From Anaerolineaceae bacterium (GTDB taxonomy: Bacteria > Chloroflexota > Anaerolineae > Anaerolineales > Anaerolineaceae), in contig JAENZI010000001.1 in assembly GCA_016841365.1 (NCBI GenBank), positions 62,001 to 126,000 of the forward strand: a DNA stretch of 64,000 bases, in the 5' to 3' direction. The notes below the pieces were generated by a model. It searched no databases and was not told the DNA's origin. It saw only the letters and a program-made list of their open reading frames with translations. Positions 26,897-34,203 of this stretch are shown here, piece after piece (position 1 is the first letter of the stretch; every line of letters starts with the position of its first letter). Position numbers and translations under genes: made by a program.

Positions 26897-27333
26897 TGCA
26901 GGGTATTTAAATCCAGGGCGCTGAATCTTGTCTCGTTCGCTTCGATATCATTCAGCGAGGTTTGCTGAGCGCGCCAGTTTTCTGGTGACCAGATTTCGAA
27001 GTATTCTCCACTGCCGACAACAATGGCGTTATCTGTGAGATTTGCAGTATCCCTCAGAAACGCCGGCAGGAGAATGCGTCCGGCGGAGTCAAACTTGATT
27101 TGCTCAGCGTTGGCAAAGAGGATACGGCGAAGTCGGCGGCTGTTCGCATCCAAATAACTGATGGACCGCACCTGGTTCGCCAAGAGCTCGAACAATTCGG
27201 ACGGGAATGCCTGAAGGTTGCCATCGAATCCCTGAGTGACATACACCGAACCATCCAACATCTCTCGGAACTTCGAAGGGATGGTGATTCGTCCTTTTTC
27301 ATCGATGGTGTGTTCGTAGCGTCCAAGGAACAT
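26893..27333 (-). CDS. mraZ: Transcriptional regulator MraZ
   Basis: A 146-residue MraZ, with two SpoVT/AbrB-type beta domains. The first is MFLGRYEHTIDEKGRITIPSKFR and the second carries DSAGRILLPAFLRD, the DxKGR signature repeated. MraZ binds repeated short boxes in its own promoter and controls the division cluster. ATG at 27333 begins the conserved sequence; the frame is open upstream into the leader but those codons read through the operator boxes and are not conserved protein. Confidence 0.96.
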   Translation of the reverse strand: MFLGRYEHTIDEKGRITIPSKFREMLDGSVYVTQGFDGNLQAFPSELFELLANQVRSISYLDANSRRLRRILFANAEQIKFDSAGRILLPAFLRDTANLTDNAIVVGSGEYFEIWSPENWRAQQTSLNDIEANETRFSALDLNTLQ

Positions 27334-27361
27334 CTGTTCTATCGCTCCTAATACCAATGGC

Positions 27362-27380
27362 GCGCCGGGGGTTCCGGCGC
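27362..27380 (-). promoter_or_regulatory. GC-rich hairpin in the mraZ leader
   Basis: A perfect 7-bp stem (27362-27368 with 27374-27380, GCGCCGG/CCGGCGC) with a 5-base loop lies between the MraZ boxes and the mraZ ribosome site. There is no T-tract, so not a terminator by itself. Confidence 0.5.
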
Positions 27381-27381
27381 T

Positions 27382-27418
27382 CCACTTTATCCCACTTATC
27401 TCCACTTTTAACCACTAG
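27382..27418 (-). promoter_or_regulatory. Four MraZ boxes at 10-bp spacing (operator of the division cluster)
   Basis: On the minus strand four AGTGG cores occur at an exact 10-base period: boxes at 27412-27418, 27402-27408, 27392-27398 and 27382-27388, the last three reading (A/T)AAGTGG with three-base gaps. This matches the repeated AAAGTG-type MraZ boxes described for other bacteria. They begin 7 bases after the -10 element, covering the transcription start and the early leader, as expected for autorepression. Confidence 0.85.
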
Positions 27419-27425
27419 TGATTAC

Positions 27426-27454
27426 AGTATAATGTACTCGTAGAATAAAATCAA
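27426..27454 (-). promoter_or_regulatory. Promoter of the division and cell wall cluster (Pmra)
   Basis: Minus-strand -35 TTGATT (27449-27454), 17-base spacer, -10 TATACT (27426-27431). Start of transcription would fall at about 27419, within the first MraZ box. Confidence 0.8.
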
Positions 27455-27764
27455 GAGATAAAGGGGGAATTTGTCATATTTTGATTGAATTGGTCTGATA
27501 AACAGGGGATGGATTTTTATGAAACCTTAAACGCTTTCTGATAGATCGTGTCATAACGACTTAAAAAAGTCGAAGCAAAGGTGAACATTCATTGCATTTC
27601 AATTGACGATTATACCTGAAGTGGTTATTGGTTTGGAAACATACCAAATTTATAATATTGCTGGTAAGATCAGGCCTGTCGATTAATCGACGATCTATTT
27701 AAGCTGACTGGGCAATGACGTTCACTTAAGATGTAACAGGGTGCAAATAACCCGTAAAAACCAG
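27455..27764. other. Non-coding stretch between the divergent mraZ and rplU promoters
   Basis: About 310 AT-rich bases with no supported gene or RNA. Small palindromes are present (for example CGATTAATCG around 27679-27688 and a CGACTT/AAGTCG pair near 27560-27580), none followed by a T-tract. I see no further promoter of similar quality. Confidence 0.5.
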
Positions 27765-27793
27765 TTGACTTTTAAGATTGAAAACATTATAAT
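27765..27793 (+). promoter_or_regulatory. Promoter of the rplU-rpmA-rpmE operon
   Basis: -35 TTGACT (27765-27770), 17-base spacer, perfect -10 TATAAT (27788-27793). The best consensus promoter in the window, fitting a ribosomal protein operon. Confidence 0.85.
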
Positions 27794-27804
27794 AATGTTC
27801 CTTG

Positions 27805-27847
27805 CCCCGGCAGGAAGATTGCGCTGGGGTAAAATTGTGTAACCCCA
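27805..27847 (+). promoter_or_regulatory. Two mutually exclusive hairpins in the rplU leader
   Basis: CCCCGGC (27805-27811) can pair with GCTGGGG (27823-27829, one G-U), while TGGGGT (27825-27830) can instead pair with ACCCCA (27842-27847). The shared GGGG makes the two stems alternatives. This suggests a ribosomal-protein leader that responds to L21 or another ligand. Pairing is read by eye. Confidence 0.45.
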
Positions 27848-27910
27848 ACTTTCCCGATCCCTGGCGGTGACACGCGAGCGAGATTGGCTAAGTGAAGATT
27901 GGAGAAAAAA

Positions 27911-28228
27911 ATGAAATTTGTAATTGTCGAACAAGGCGGCAAGCAATACCGTGCTGCTGAAGGTGGGACGATCGAGGTCGATCGTTTGCCCAACGAGGTG
28001 GGTGAGGCTTTATCCCTGGAAGACGTCCTTTTAGCTGTTGATGACGATCAGGTTGTTGTTGGCACCCCGACTATTTCGGGTGCAAAAGTCCAGGCTAAAG
28101 TACTTGACCACTTTAAAGGACGCAAGATTTTGGTCTTCAAATATCGACCGAAACAGCGTTATCGGGTAAAATCCGGACATCGTCAGCAATATACACGTTT
28201 GCTGATCGAATCGATTGAAATGGAGTAG
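27911..28228 (+). CDS. rplU: 50S ribosomal protein L21
   Basis: A 105-residue L21 (bL21). [18 protein letters not shown] at the N-terminus and [20 protein letters not shown] near the C-terminus are diagnostic. ATG at 27911 follows GGAG with six bases; a TTG four codons earlier has no ribosome site. It heads the bL21-bL27-bL31 operon. Confidence 0.98.
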   Translation: MKFVIVEQGGKQYRAAEGGTIEVDRLPNEVGEALSLEDVLLAVDDDQVVVGTPTISGAKVQAKVLDHFKGRKILVFKYRPKQRYRVKSGHRQQYTRLLIESIEME

Positions 28229-28233
28229 GCATT

Positions 28234-28503
28234 ATGGCACATAAAAAAGGCGGCGGCGCATCGCGTAACGGTCGTGATAGCAAAGCAAAACGACTTGGAA
28301 TTAAGAAATATGGTGGTGAATTCGTAATCAGCGGGAATATCCTTGTCCGTCAACGCGGCACCAAGATACATCCTGGTTGGAATGTTGGTATGGGCAAAGA
28401 TCATACGCTTTTTGCCACGACAGAGGGTCTCGTCCATTTTGAGACCATGCCTGGCGGACGCAAGAAGGTGCATGTCGTTACCATTCCTGAAGACGAAAAT
28501 TAG
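28234..28503 (+). CDS. rpmA: 50S ribosomal protein L27
   Basis: An 89-residue bL27. The N-terminus [16 protein letters not shown] shows no Firmicutes-type cleavable extension. RLGIKKYGG and [15 protein letters not shown] follow. It starts five bases after the rplU stop. Confidence 0.98.
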   Translation: MAHKKGGGASRNGRDSKAKRLGIKKYGGEFVISGNILVRQRGTKIHPGWNVGMGKDHTLFATTEGLVHFETMPGGRKKVHVVTIPEDEN

Positions 28504-28538
28504 TACGTATTCACTTTTGAAAGGATTGTGACGATATT

Positions 28539-29018
28539 ATGAAAAAAGAAATTCATCCCGAATATTATCCGGAAGCGACAGTGATCTGCGGTTCTTGTGG
28601 GAATACCTGGACAACCGGGTCAACCCAGAAGGAAATCCGCACCGAGGTTTGTTCCAACTGTCATCCATTTTATACTGGCCAGCAGCAGCGCATCCTGGAC
28701 CGTGAAGGTCAGGTGGACCGCTTCTATAAACGACTGCAAGCCCGGCAAGAGTACATTGAAGATCAGCAGGCTAAAGAGGAAGAAAAAGTTTCCCCCGACC
28801 GTCCGATCGAGGTACTTGAAATGGGCACACGTGTTGACAACGTTCTGCAAGAAGCAGGCATCAACACGATTGCTGATGTTTTGGAACGGCTTGAGGGCGG
28901 CGAAAAAGCCATGCTCGATATCAGCGGTTTCGGCAGGAAATCGTTGATTGACCTGAAAAAGGCATTACGCCAGCAGGGTTATAAAATCCCTGAAGCGGCT
29001 GAAGAAATCACCGTATAA
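28539..29018 (+). CDS. rpmE: 50S ribosomal protein L31 fused to an RNAP alpha-CTD-like helix-hairpin-helix domain
   Basis: A 159-residue protein, about twice the usual 66-80 residues of bL31. Residues 1-70 are a zinc-type bL31: MKKEIHPEYYPEA, CGSCGNTW and CSNCHPFYTGQQ supply four Cys. A charged linker (70-93) follows. Residues 94-150 (MGTRVDNVLQEAGINTIADV ... ISGFGRKSLIDLKKALRQQG) closely resemble the C-terminal domain of RNA polymerase alpha. The fusion is in one uninterrupted frame with its own ribosome site (AAAGGATTG...). In this position it is the third gene of the ribosomal operon and is followed by a strong terminator. Confidence 0.9.
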   Translation: MKKEIHPEYYPEATVICGSCGNTWTTGSTQKEIRTEVCSNCHPFYTGQQQRILDREGQVDRFYKRLQARQEYIEDQQAKEEEKVSPDRPIEVLEMGTRVDNVLQEAGINTIADVLERLEGGEKAMLDISGFGRKSLIDLKKALRQQGYKIPEAAEEITV

Positions 29019-29050
29019 TTTAATAATTGAAATAAAAAATCCGGTAAACT

Positions 29051-29088
29051 TAACAGGCAGATAAATATCATCTGCCTGTTATTTTTTT
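29051..29088 (+). terminator. Terminator of the rplU-rpmA-rpmE operon
   Basis: Arms AACAGGCAGAT and ATCTGCCTGTT (29052-29080 overall) form an 11-bp stem followed by A and seven T. Confidence 0.9.
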
Positions 29089-29106
29089 ATCATCCAGGAG
29101 AATTAT

Positions 29107-29679
29107 ATGAAACATGATGTGGGTTCAGTTGAGGTAATTTGCGGCTCGATGTTCTGCGGTAAGACGGAGGAATTGATCCGCCGCTTACGCCGGGCGAGGA
29201 TCGCCAAACAAAAAGTTCAGGTCTTCAAGCCGATGATTGACAATCGCTATAATCACAGCAAGGTGACATCGCATTCGGGGATTGACGTGGATGCATTACC
29301 TGTTCAGACCTCAGAGGAAATTCTGGCTGCCCTGGAATCGGACACAACAGTGGTCGGCGTGGACGAGGTTCAATTTTTTGATGACGGTATTGTGGATGTG
29401 GTCGAGCAGCTTGCTGAACAGGGCAAGCGGGTGATTGTCACCGGCTTGGATATGGACTTTCGAGGTGAGCCCTTCGGATGTATGCCGTTGTTGATGGCCA
29501 GGGCGGAACGCGTTGAGAAGCTTCAGGCGATCTGTATGGTATGCGGCGAGGCTGCCAGCCGGACACAGCGGCTCGTGGATGGAAAACCCGCACATTATAA
29601 CGAACCCATTGTTGTGGTAGGCGCGCAAGAAATGTACGAGGCGCGCTGCCGGCAGCACCATGAAGTGCCGCGTGATTGA
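29107..29679 (+). CDS. tdk: Thymidine kinase
   Basis: A 190-residue type II thymidine kinase. P-loop [18 protein letters not shown], the Asp-Glu-x-Gln box [20 protein letters not shown] and [17 protein letters not shown]; the zinc-binding Cys pairs of the family are only partly present (C-x2-C in CMVC plus a late Cys in ARCRQHH). It phosphorylates thymidine and deoxyuridine. It begins a salvage operon with hpt and the nucleotidyltransferase; ATG is preceded by CAGGAG. Confidence 0.95.
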   Translation: MKHDVGSVEVICGSMFCGKTEELIRRLRRARIAKQKVQVFKPMIDNRYNHSKVTSHSGIDVDALPVQTSEEILAALESDTTVVGVDEVQFFDDGIVDVVEQLAEQGKRVIVTGLDMDFRGEPFGCMPLLMARAERVEKLQAICMVCGEAASRTQRLVDGKPAHYNEPIVVVGAQEMYEARCRQHHEVPRD

Positions 29680-29694
29680 GTGAACAGGAGTTTT

Positions 29695-30252
29695 ATGCAA
29701 GATTATCATTCCTTTTTATCAGAGATATTGATCTCCGAAGATGTGTTAAAATCTCGCATCCGCGAACTTGGCGAAGAGATCAGCCGGGATTACAACGGCA
29801 AAGAGATTTTGGCGATCTGCATCTTACGCGGAGGCGTGATGTTTCTCACCGACCTCATCCGCTATATCAAACCCCTGGTTGCGATTGACTTCATGGGTGT
29901 CTCTTCTTATGGTGTGGGCTCGCGCAGTTCGGATGGACAGGTGCGGATCACGTTGGATCTGACAACCAGCATCGCCGGAAAACATGTGTTGATCGTCGAG
30001 GACATCATTGACAGCGGCAATACACTTGCTTCAGTGATTGAGATGCTGCGCACCCGCAACCCTGCCAGCCTTGAGGTTTGCACGTTGTTGAATAAATATT
30101 CGCGCCGCGAGGTACCGGTTGACATCAAATATTGCGGCTTCGATATCCCGGATAAGTTTGTCTTTGGATATGGCTTGGATATGGATGAATACTACCGGAA
30201 TTTACCCTTCATCGGTGTTGTAGACCTGGAAAAATATGAGGATAAAGTTTAA
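29695..30252 (+). CDS. hpt: Hypoxanthine (guanine) phosphoribosyltransferase
   Basis: A 185-residue purine salvage enzyme forming IMP/GMP from base and PRPP. The PRPP motif is VLIVEDIIDSGNTLASV; ICILRGGVMFLTDLIR and MGVSSYGVGSRSSDGQVRI belong to the flexible loop and core. Start ATG at 29695 follows AACAGGAG; the frame extends five codons upstream to a GTG inside the gap after tdk, less likely. It overlaps the next gene by 17 bases. Confidence 0.95.
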   Translation: MQDYHSFLSEILISEDVLKSRIRELGEEISRDYNGKEILAICILRGGVMFLTDLIRYIKPLVAIDFMGVSSYGVGSRSSDGQVRITLDLTTSIAGKHVLIVEDIIDSGNTLASVIEMLRTRNPASLEVCTLLNKYSRREVPVDIKYCGFDIPDKFVFGYGLDMDEYYRNLPFIGVVDLEKYEDKV

Positions 30253-31720
30253 TCCAGAGATCAGAGAACTGCTTGACCTGGTACGGTCGGAGGTTGATGC
30301 CGATCAGGATTTATTTGTTGTGGGCGGAGCTATCCGCGATGGCCTGCTTGGGCGAGATGTTCATGATCTGGATTTCGTGATGCCGAAAGACCCAACACCG
30401 CTGGCAAGAAGGCTTGCCAAAAAGATGGGGGTTAATTATTACGTGCTGGATGATGAACGGCATACCGCCCGGGTGTTATATTATTTGCCGGATGGGAGGA
30501 CATCACCGCTGGATTTTGTGCAGTTCACCGGAGATGATTTGGAACAGGACTTGCGCAACCGGGATTTTACGGTCAATGCAATGGCTGTTTCCGTTCAGGA
30601 TTTAGATAACCTGATTGATCCCCTCGATGGAAGAGAAGACCTTGCAGCGGGTCTCATCCGCCATTGCAGCGCGCATGCGCTGCTGGATGACCCGGTACGT
30701 GTTTTGCGCGGGGTGCGCCTGGCACTGCAATTTAATTTTAGGTATGCTGAGGATCTGCCGGAGATGATGCGGGAAGCCAGCAAGCACATAAATAAAACCT
30801 CTTATGAACGCCAGAGGGATGAGTTCTTTAAGATTTTAGAAGGACCCCGACCCGCGGACGGGATGCGTTATTGCCAGCAGTTTGATATTTTTGCAACGAT
30901 GATCCCCTGTTTGCAAGACCAGTTATTGATCCCAGCATCACCGCCCCACGAGCTGCCGTTGTTCGATCATACGCTGGAGGTTGTCCGTCAGTATGCGTTT
31001 ATGCTTGACAACCTGACCTCAGCCAGGCTGGAGAATGAGGATGATCCTAGGTGGCTGGAGAAATTGATCACGGATCTCGGGGTATTTGCTGATCGGCTTT
31101 TGGAGTATCACCAGGAGGAGATCACCTTAGGACGTACGAAGCGGGGATTGGCTTTGTTAGGTGCATTACTTCACGATGCCGGCAAGCCAAGCACGATGGA
31201 ACTGGGTGATGACGGAAACTTACATTATTATGGCCACGCAGAGATTGGCTCTGAGCTGGCATATCATACAGCAAAGCGGCTGCAGTTGTCCAATGCGGAA
31301 TCCGATTGGGTCCGCACCCTGGTGGAGAATCACATGCAGTTGATCCCCATGGCCAGAGTTGAGACGCCCCCCGATCGGCGAGCTGTCTATCATTTTTTTG
31401 AGCAAGTGGGAGAGGTCGGTGTGGCGATTGCCCTGCATTACCTGGCGGATACGCTGGCGACCTATCAGGATCAACTGGCGCAGCACAAATGGGCGCAAAC
31501 CACACAAACCGTCAGAAGGCTGCTCGAGGGCTGGTTTGAGGAGCGTTACACCATTGTCTCTCCGGCGCTTTTATTGAATGGTGACGACTTGCAAATGATG
31601 TTTGGGCTACAACCGGGCAAGCGCATCGGGCAGATGTTGCGGATGTTAGAAGAAGCGCAAGCCAGCGGTGAGGTTGAAACCCAGGAAGCAGCGATCGCTT
31701 TCATTAAATCTCGCCTTTAA
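30236..31720 (+). CDS. CCA tRNA nucleotidyltransferase / poly(A) polymerase family, with HD domain
   Basis: A 494-residue class II nucleotidyltransferase. Residues 27-48 carry VVGGAIRDGLLGRD then HDLDFV with the metal-binding Asp pair; RDFTVNAMAV, LIDPLDGREDLAAGLIRHC and DDPVRVLRGVRLALQFNF are conserved head/neck blocks. A middle HD phosphohydrolase domain (LLHDAGKPST, later VENHMQLIPM) follows. CCA-adding and poly(A)-polymerase members cannot be told apart by eye; with no other candidate in view, tRNA 3'-end maturation is the first guess. It overlaps hpt by 17 bases. Confidence 0.85.
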   Translation: MRIKFNPEIRELLDLVRSEVDADQDLFVVGGAIRDGLLGRDVHDLDFVMPKDPTPLARRLAKKMGVNYYVLDDERHTARVLYYLPDGRTSPLDFVQFTGDDLEQDLRNRDFTVNAMAVSVQDLDNLIDPLDGREDLAAGLIRHCSAHALLDDPVRVLRGVRLALQFNFRYAEDLPEMMREASKHINKTSYERQRDEFFKILEGPRPADGMRYCQQFDIFATMIPCLQDQLLIPASPPHELPLFDHTLEVVRQYAFMLDNLTSARLENEDDPRWLEKLITDLGVFADRLLEYHQEEITLGRTKRGLALLGALLHDAGKPSTMELGDDGNLHYYGHAEIGSELAYHTAKRLQLSNAESDWVRTLVENHMQLIPMARVETPPDRRAVYHFFEQVGEVGVAIALHYLADTLATYQDQLAQHKWAQTTQTVRRLLEGWFEERYTIVSPALLLNGDDLQMMFGLQPGKRIGQMLRMLEEAQASGEVETQEAAIAFIKSRL

Positions 31721-31746
31721 GCAACTGACCAGGAAGGACTTTTCGG

Positions 31747-32535
31747 ATGAAAACGAAGATCAACGGTATCGATTTTGGATATGACATCACCGGGCAGCAG
31801 GGTCAACCCATTGTGTTAATCCATGGGTTAGGATTGAACCGGAGCATTTGGCATGAGGTCGCTGCAAAGCATCTGGCAAATCACCGGGTGATCTTGCCGG
31901 ATATGCGCGGCCATGGCGAAAGCGAAGCACCACCCGGACCCTACACGATGACGTTGTTGGCAGAGGATATCCTGCGTCTGCTGGATTTTTTTGGCATCAG
32001 TAAGGCGATCGTTTGCGGGCATTCTTTAGGCGGCTATATTGCGCTGGCGTTTGCTGACCAGTTCCCAGATCGGTTGGCAGGTTTGGGATTGATTGCAACC
32101 CACTCCCGGGCAGATTCTGAGGAAAAGCGGGTTAGTCGTCATCAGACAGTGGAGATGATCCGGAAGGATGGGAGTATTGTTTTGGCTGATTCCCTTGCAC
32201 CGAAGCTGTCTTATGACCAAAATATCATCCAACAATCGCATGCAATCATCGCTCAAACCCCGCCAGCGGGATTGATTGGTGTTTTGCCAGGCATGGCTCA
32301 ACGCCCTGACCGCACAACAATGTTAGCGGAAGTCAGCGTGCCCTCACTGGTTGTAGCGGGTGAAGATGACCAGATTGTTGAATTGGAGATCGCCGCCGAA
32401 ATGGCAGACCGCCTGCCTGATTCTCAATTACTCACCATCACGGGGGTGGGGCACATGCCCATGTTGGAAGCACCGGATATTCTGGGTGGCGGGTTGTTGG
32501 ACCTGATCCATCGAGTGGAGAAATCTGCCCATTGA
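31747..32535 (+). CDS. Alpha/beta hydrolase
   Basis: A 262-residue alpha/beta hydrolase. IVLIHGLGLNRSIWHEVA (oxyanion strand), DMRGHGESEAP, nucleophile GHSLGG, acid in VAGEDDQIVELE and His in ITGVGHMPMLEAP are in the usual order. Related families are 3-oxoadipate enol-lactonases and carboxylesterases; the substrate is unknown. It starts 26 bases after the nucleotidyltransferase with AGGAAGGACTTTTCGG upstream and may be co-transcribed. Confidence 0.82.
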   Translation: MKTKINGIDFGYDITGQQGQPIVLIHGLGLNRSIWHEVAAKHLANHRVILPDMRGHGESEAPPGPYTMTLLAEDILRLLDFFGISKAIVCGHSLGGYIALAFADQFPDRLAGLGLIATHSRADSEEKRVSRHQTVEMIRKDGSIVLADSLAPKLSYDQNIIQQSHAIIAQTPPAGLIGVLPGMAQRPDRTTMLAEVSVPSLVVAGEDDQIVELEIAAEMADRLPDSQLLTITGVGHMPMLEAPDILGGGLLDLIHRVEKSAH

Positions 32536-32622
32536 GGGTCAGTATTCTAAAAATCACTAATGCAGTGTTTGGAAGATTTATGTTTATTACCCTTTGAACT
32601 ATGAAAAACGAGGACTGTCCCT

Positions 32623-33141
32623 ATGCTGGAAACCATCTTTGCCCGTCGAAGTATTCGCCGCTATCAGGATAAACCCGTAGAAAAAGAGAAAATTGAGCTG
32701 CTCCTGCAGGCAGCCATGGCTGCGCCTTCAGCCATGAACTTCAAACCCTGGGAGTTTGTGGTGGTGACTGACCCACAGCGTTTGAAAGAGATCCGCAATG
32801 CGCTGACTTTTGGCAAGCACAACGCTCCCGCAGCGATTTCTGTTTGTGGAAATCTCTCGTTCTACAAAAATACAAAGGCAAACAGGTTTTGGGTGCAGGA
32901 CTGCAGTGCGGCAACGGAAAATATTATGTTGGCTGCTGTTGAGCTGGGACTGGGAACGGTCTGGTTGGGCGTTCACCCGATTCATAATTACATCAAACGC
33001 ATTTCAAGGATTTTACACTTTCCTGAACATGTTATACCGTTGAACGTGATCTATGTGGGTTACCCGGCAGAAGAAAAACCGGCCCGCACGCAATATTCGC
33101 CGGACCGAGTTCACTGGGAAACATATGAACGAAATTTTTAA
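32623..33141 (+). CDS. Nitroreductase family protein (FMN-dependent)
   Basis: A 172-residue nitroreductase. The N-terminal FARRSIRRYQDKPV, AAMAAPSAMNFKPWEFVVV and C-terminal VIPLNVIYVGYPAEEKPART are typical FMN-binding blocks. Such enzymes reduce nitro groups, quinones or flavins using NAD(P)H. ATG at 32623 is preceded by GAGGACTGTCCCT, a weak ribosome site. The gene is convergent with the epimerase-like gene at 33158, with 16 bases between stops and no evident terminator. Confidence 0.85.
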   Translation: MLETIFARRSIRRYQDKPVEKEKIELLLQAAMAAPSAMNFKPWEFVVVTDPQRLKEIRNALTFGKHNAPAAISVCGNLSFYKNTKANRFWVQDCSAATENIMLAAVELGLGTVWLGVHPIHNYIKRISRILHFPEHVIPLNVIYVGYPAEEKPARTQYSPDRVHWETYERNF

Positions 33142-33157
33142 ACGATCCTTCCTGTTA

Positions 33158-34162
33158 TTAGTGTTCTATTAGCTTTTGGTACTTGATCAGCAATTCTGTT
33201 TCACGGGCGATATCGATGCCGACTTTTAGCTTTTTTACCGGTGGTCGGGTCTTGATCCAGTCTAATGTGTCGCTGACGGTCTTGGAAAGCGGCCTGAAGG
33301 TCAGACCGGCTTTGAGGGCTTTGTCGATATTGATGTTGTAAAAACCGGAAAATGATGGATCGGTCGAAGGGATCCATAGCGGCAAATCTGTCCATGGCTT
33401 AACGCCTTCATTCAGCAAGAAGGGTTCATCTGCCCAAACAAAGGACGATTCAGACAGGGACGCCTCACGACAGGCAACCAGCAGCGATCCAAAGTTGGCT
33501 GGTTTCTTCGGCCCAGTGACGTTGTAAACCCCCTCCTTCTTCCCCTCAACCATACGGACAATAAATTCAGCCAAATCTCGCACATCAATGAATTGCAGGT
33601 TTGAGCTGGGTGGTGCAGGTGAAAGCACTTTCCCCCCAAGCGAGATGCGCCAGGGCCAATAGGTGAAACGGTCGGTGGGGTCGTTGGGTCCGACGATCAA
33701 CCCCGGGCGGACCACCAGCACCTTGCCCTCAAAATTTTTCTGAATTTCATATTCGCAGAGTGCTTTTAACGGCCCGTAGGAATCCCCAGCATAGTCTTCA
33801 TCTTCGGGGTCTTCCAGCTGAGCCAGTGGATAATCTTCTGAAATATCCGGTGAGGCATAATTGCGATAAACGGAAACAGAGGAAATAAAGACATACTGCT
33901 CGCATTTACCCGAGAGCATCGCAGCGGATTTTTTAACAACCCTTGGAACGAAACCGCTGGTGTCGATCACTGCGTCCCATTTTCTGCGTTTGAGCGCGGA
34001 TAAATCATTTTCCCTGTCTCCGATCAGATTGGTGACTTTTGGAAACAACTCGGGGTTGGTTTGACCGCGGTTGAAAAGTATGGGGGTATGGCCGGCATTA
34101 AGAATTGCTTCAACGAGGGCAATGCCCAGAAATCTTTTTCCACCTAAGATTAATATTTTCAT
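33158..34162 (-). CDS. NAD-dependent epimerase/dehydratase family protein
   Basis: A 334-residue extended short-chain dehydrogenase. N-terminal Rossmann motif ILGGKRFLGIALVEAILNAG, DAVIDTSGFVPR, FISSVSVYRNY and the catalytic Tyr-x3-Lys in DSYGPLKALCEYE are visible. This subfamily resembles plant CSP41-like and bacterial isoflavone-reductase-like proteins; substrate unknown. ATG at 34162 follows AGAGGTG; six extra upstream codons exist in frame but carry the ribosome site. It is 41 bases after the BtrH-like gene and likely co-transcribed. Confidence 0.85.
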   Translation of the reverse strand: MKILILGGKRFLGIALVEAILNAGHTPILFNRGQTNPELFPKVTNLIGDRENDLSALKRRKWDAVIDTSGFVPRVVKKSAAMLSGKCEQYVFISSVSVYRNYASPDISEDYPLAQLEDPEDEDYAGDSYGPLKALCEYEIQKNFEGKVLVVRPGLIVGPNDPTDRFTYWPWRISLGGKVLSPAPPSSNLQFIDVRDLAEFIVRMVEGKKEGVYNVTGPKKPANFGSLLVACREASLSESSFVWADEPFLLNEGVKPWTDLPLWIPSTDPSFSGFYNINIDKALKAGLTFRPLSKTVSDTLDWIKTRPPVKKLKVGIDIARETELLIKYQKLIEH

Positions 34163-34203
34163 TTTCACCTCTTCACGCATCGCAATTTGTTGATTTTGAC
34201 TGG

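Noticed and set aside
27382-27418. Reading the upstream-extended mraZ frame as protein from 27405
   Set aside because: Those codons run through the MraZ boxes and a GC hairpin and do not resemble the MraZ N-terminus, which starts MFLGRY.
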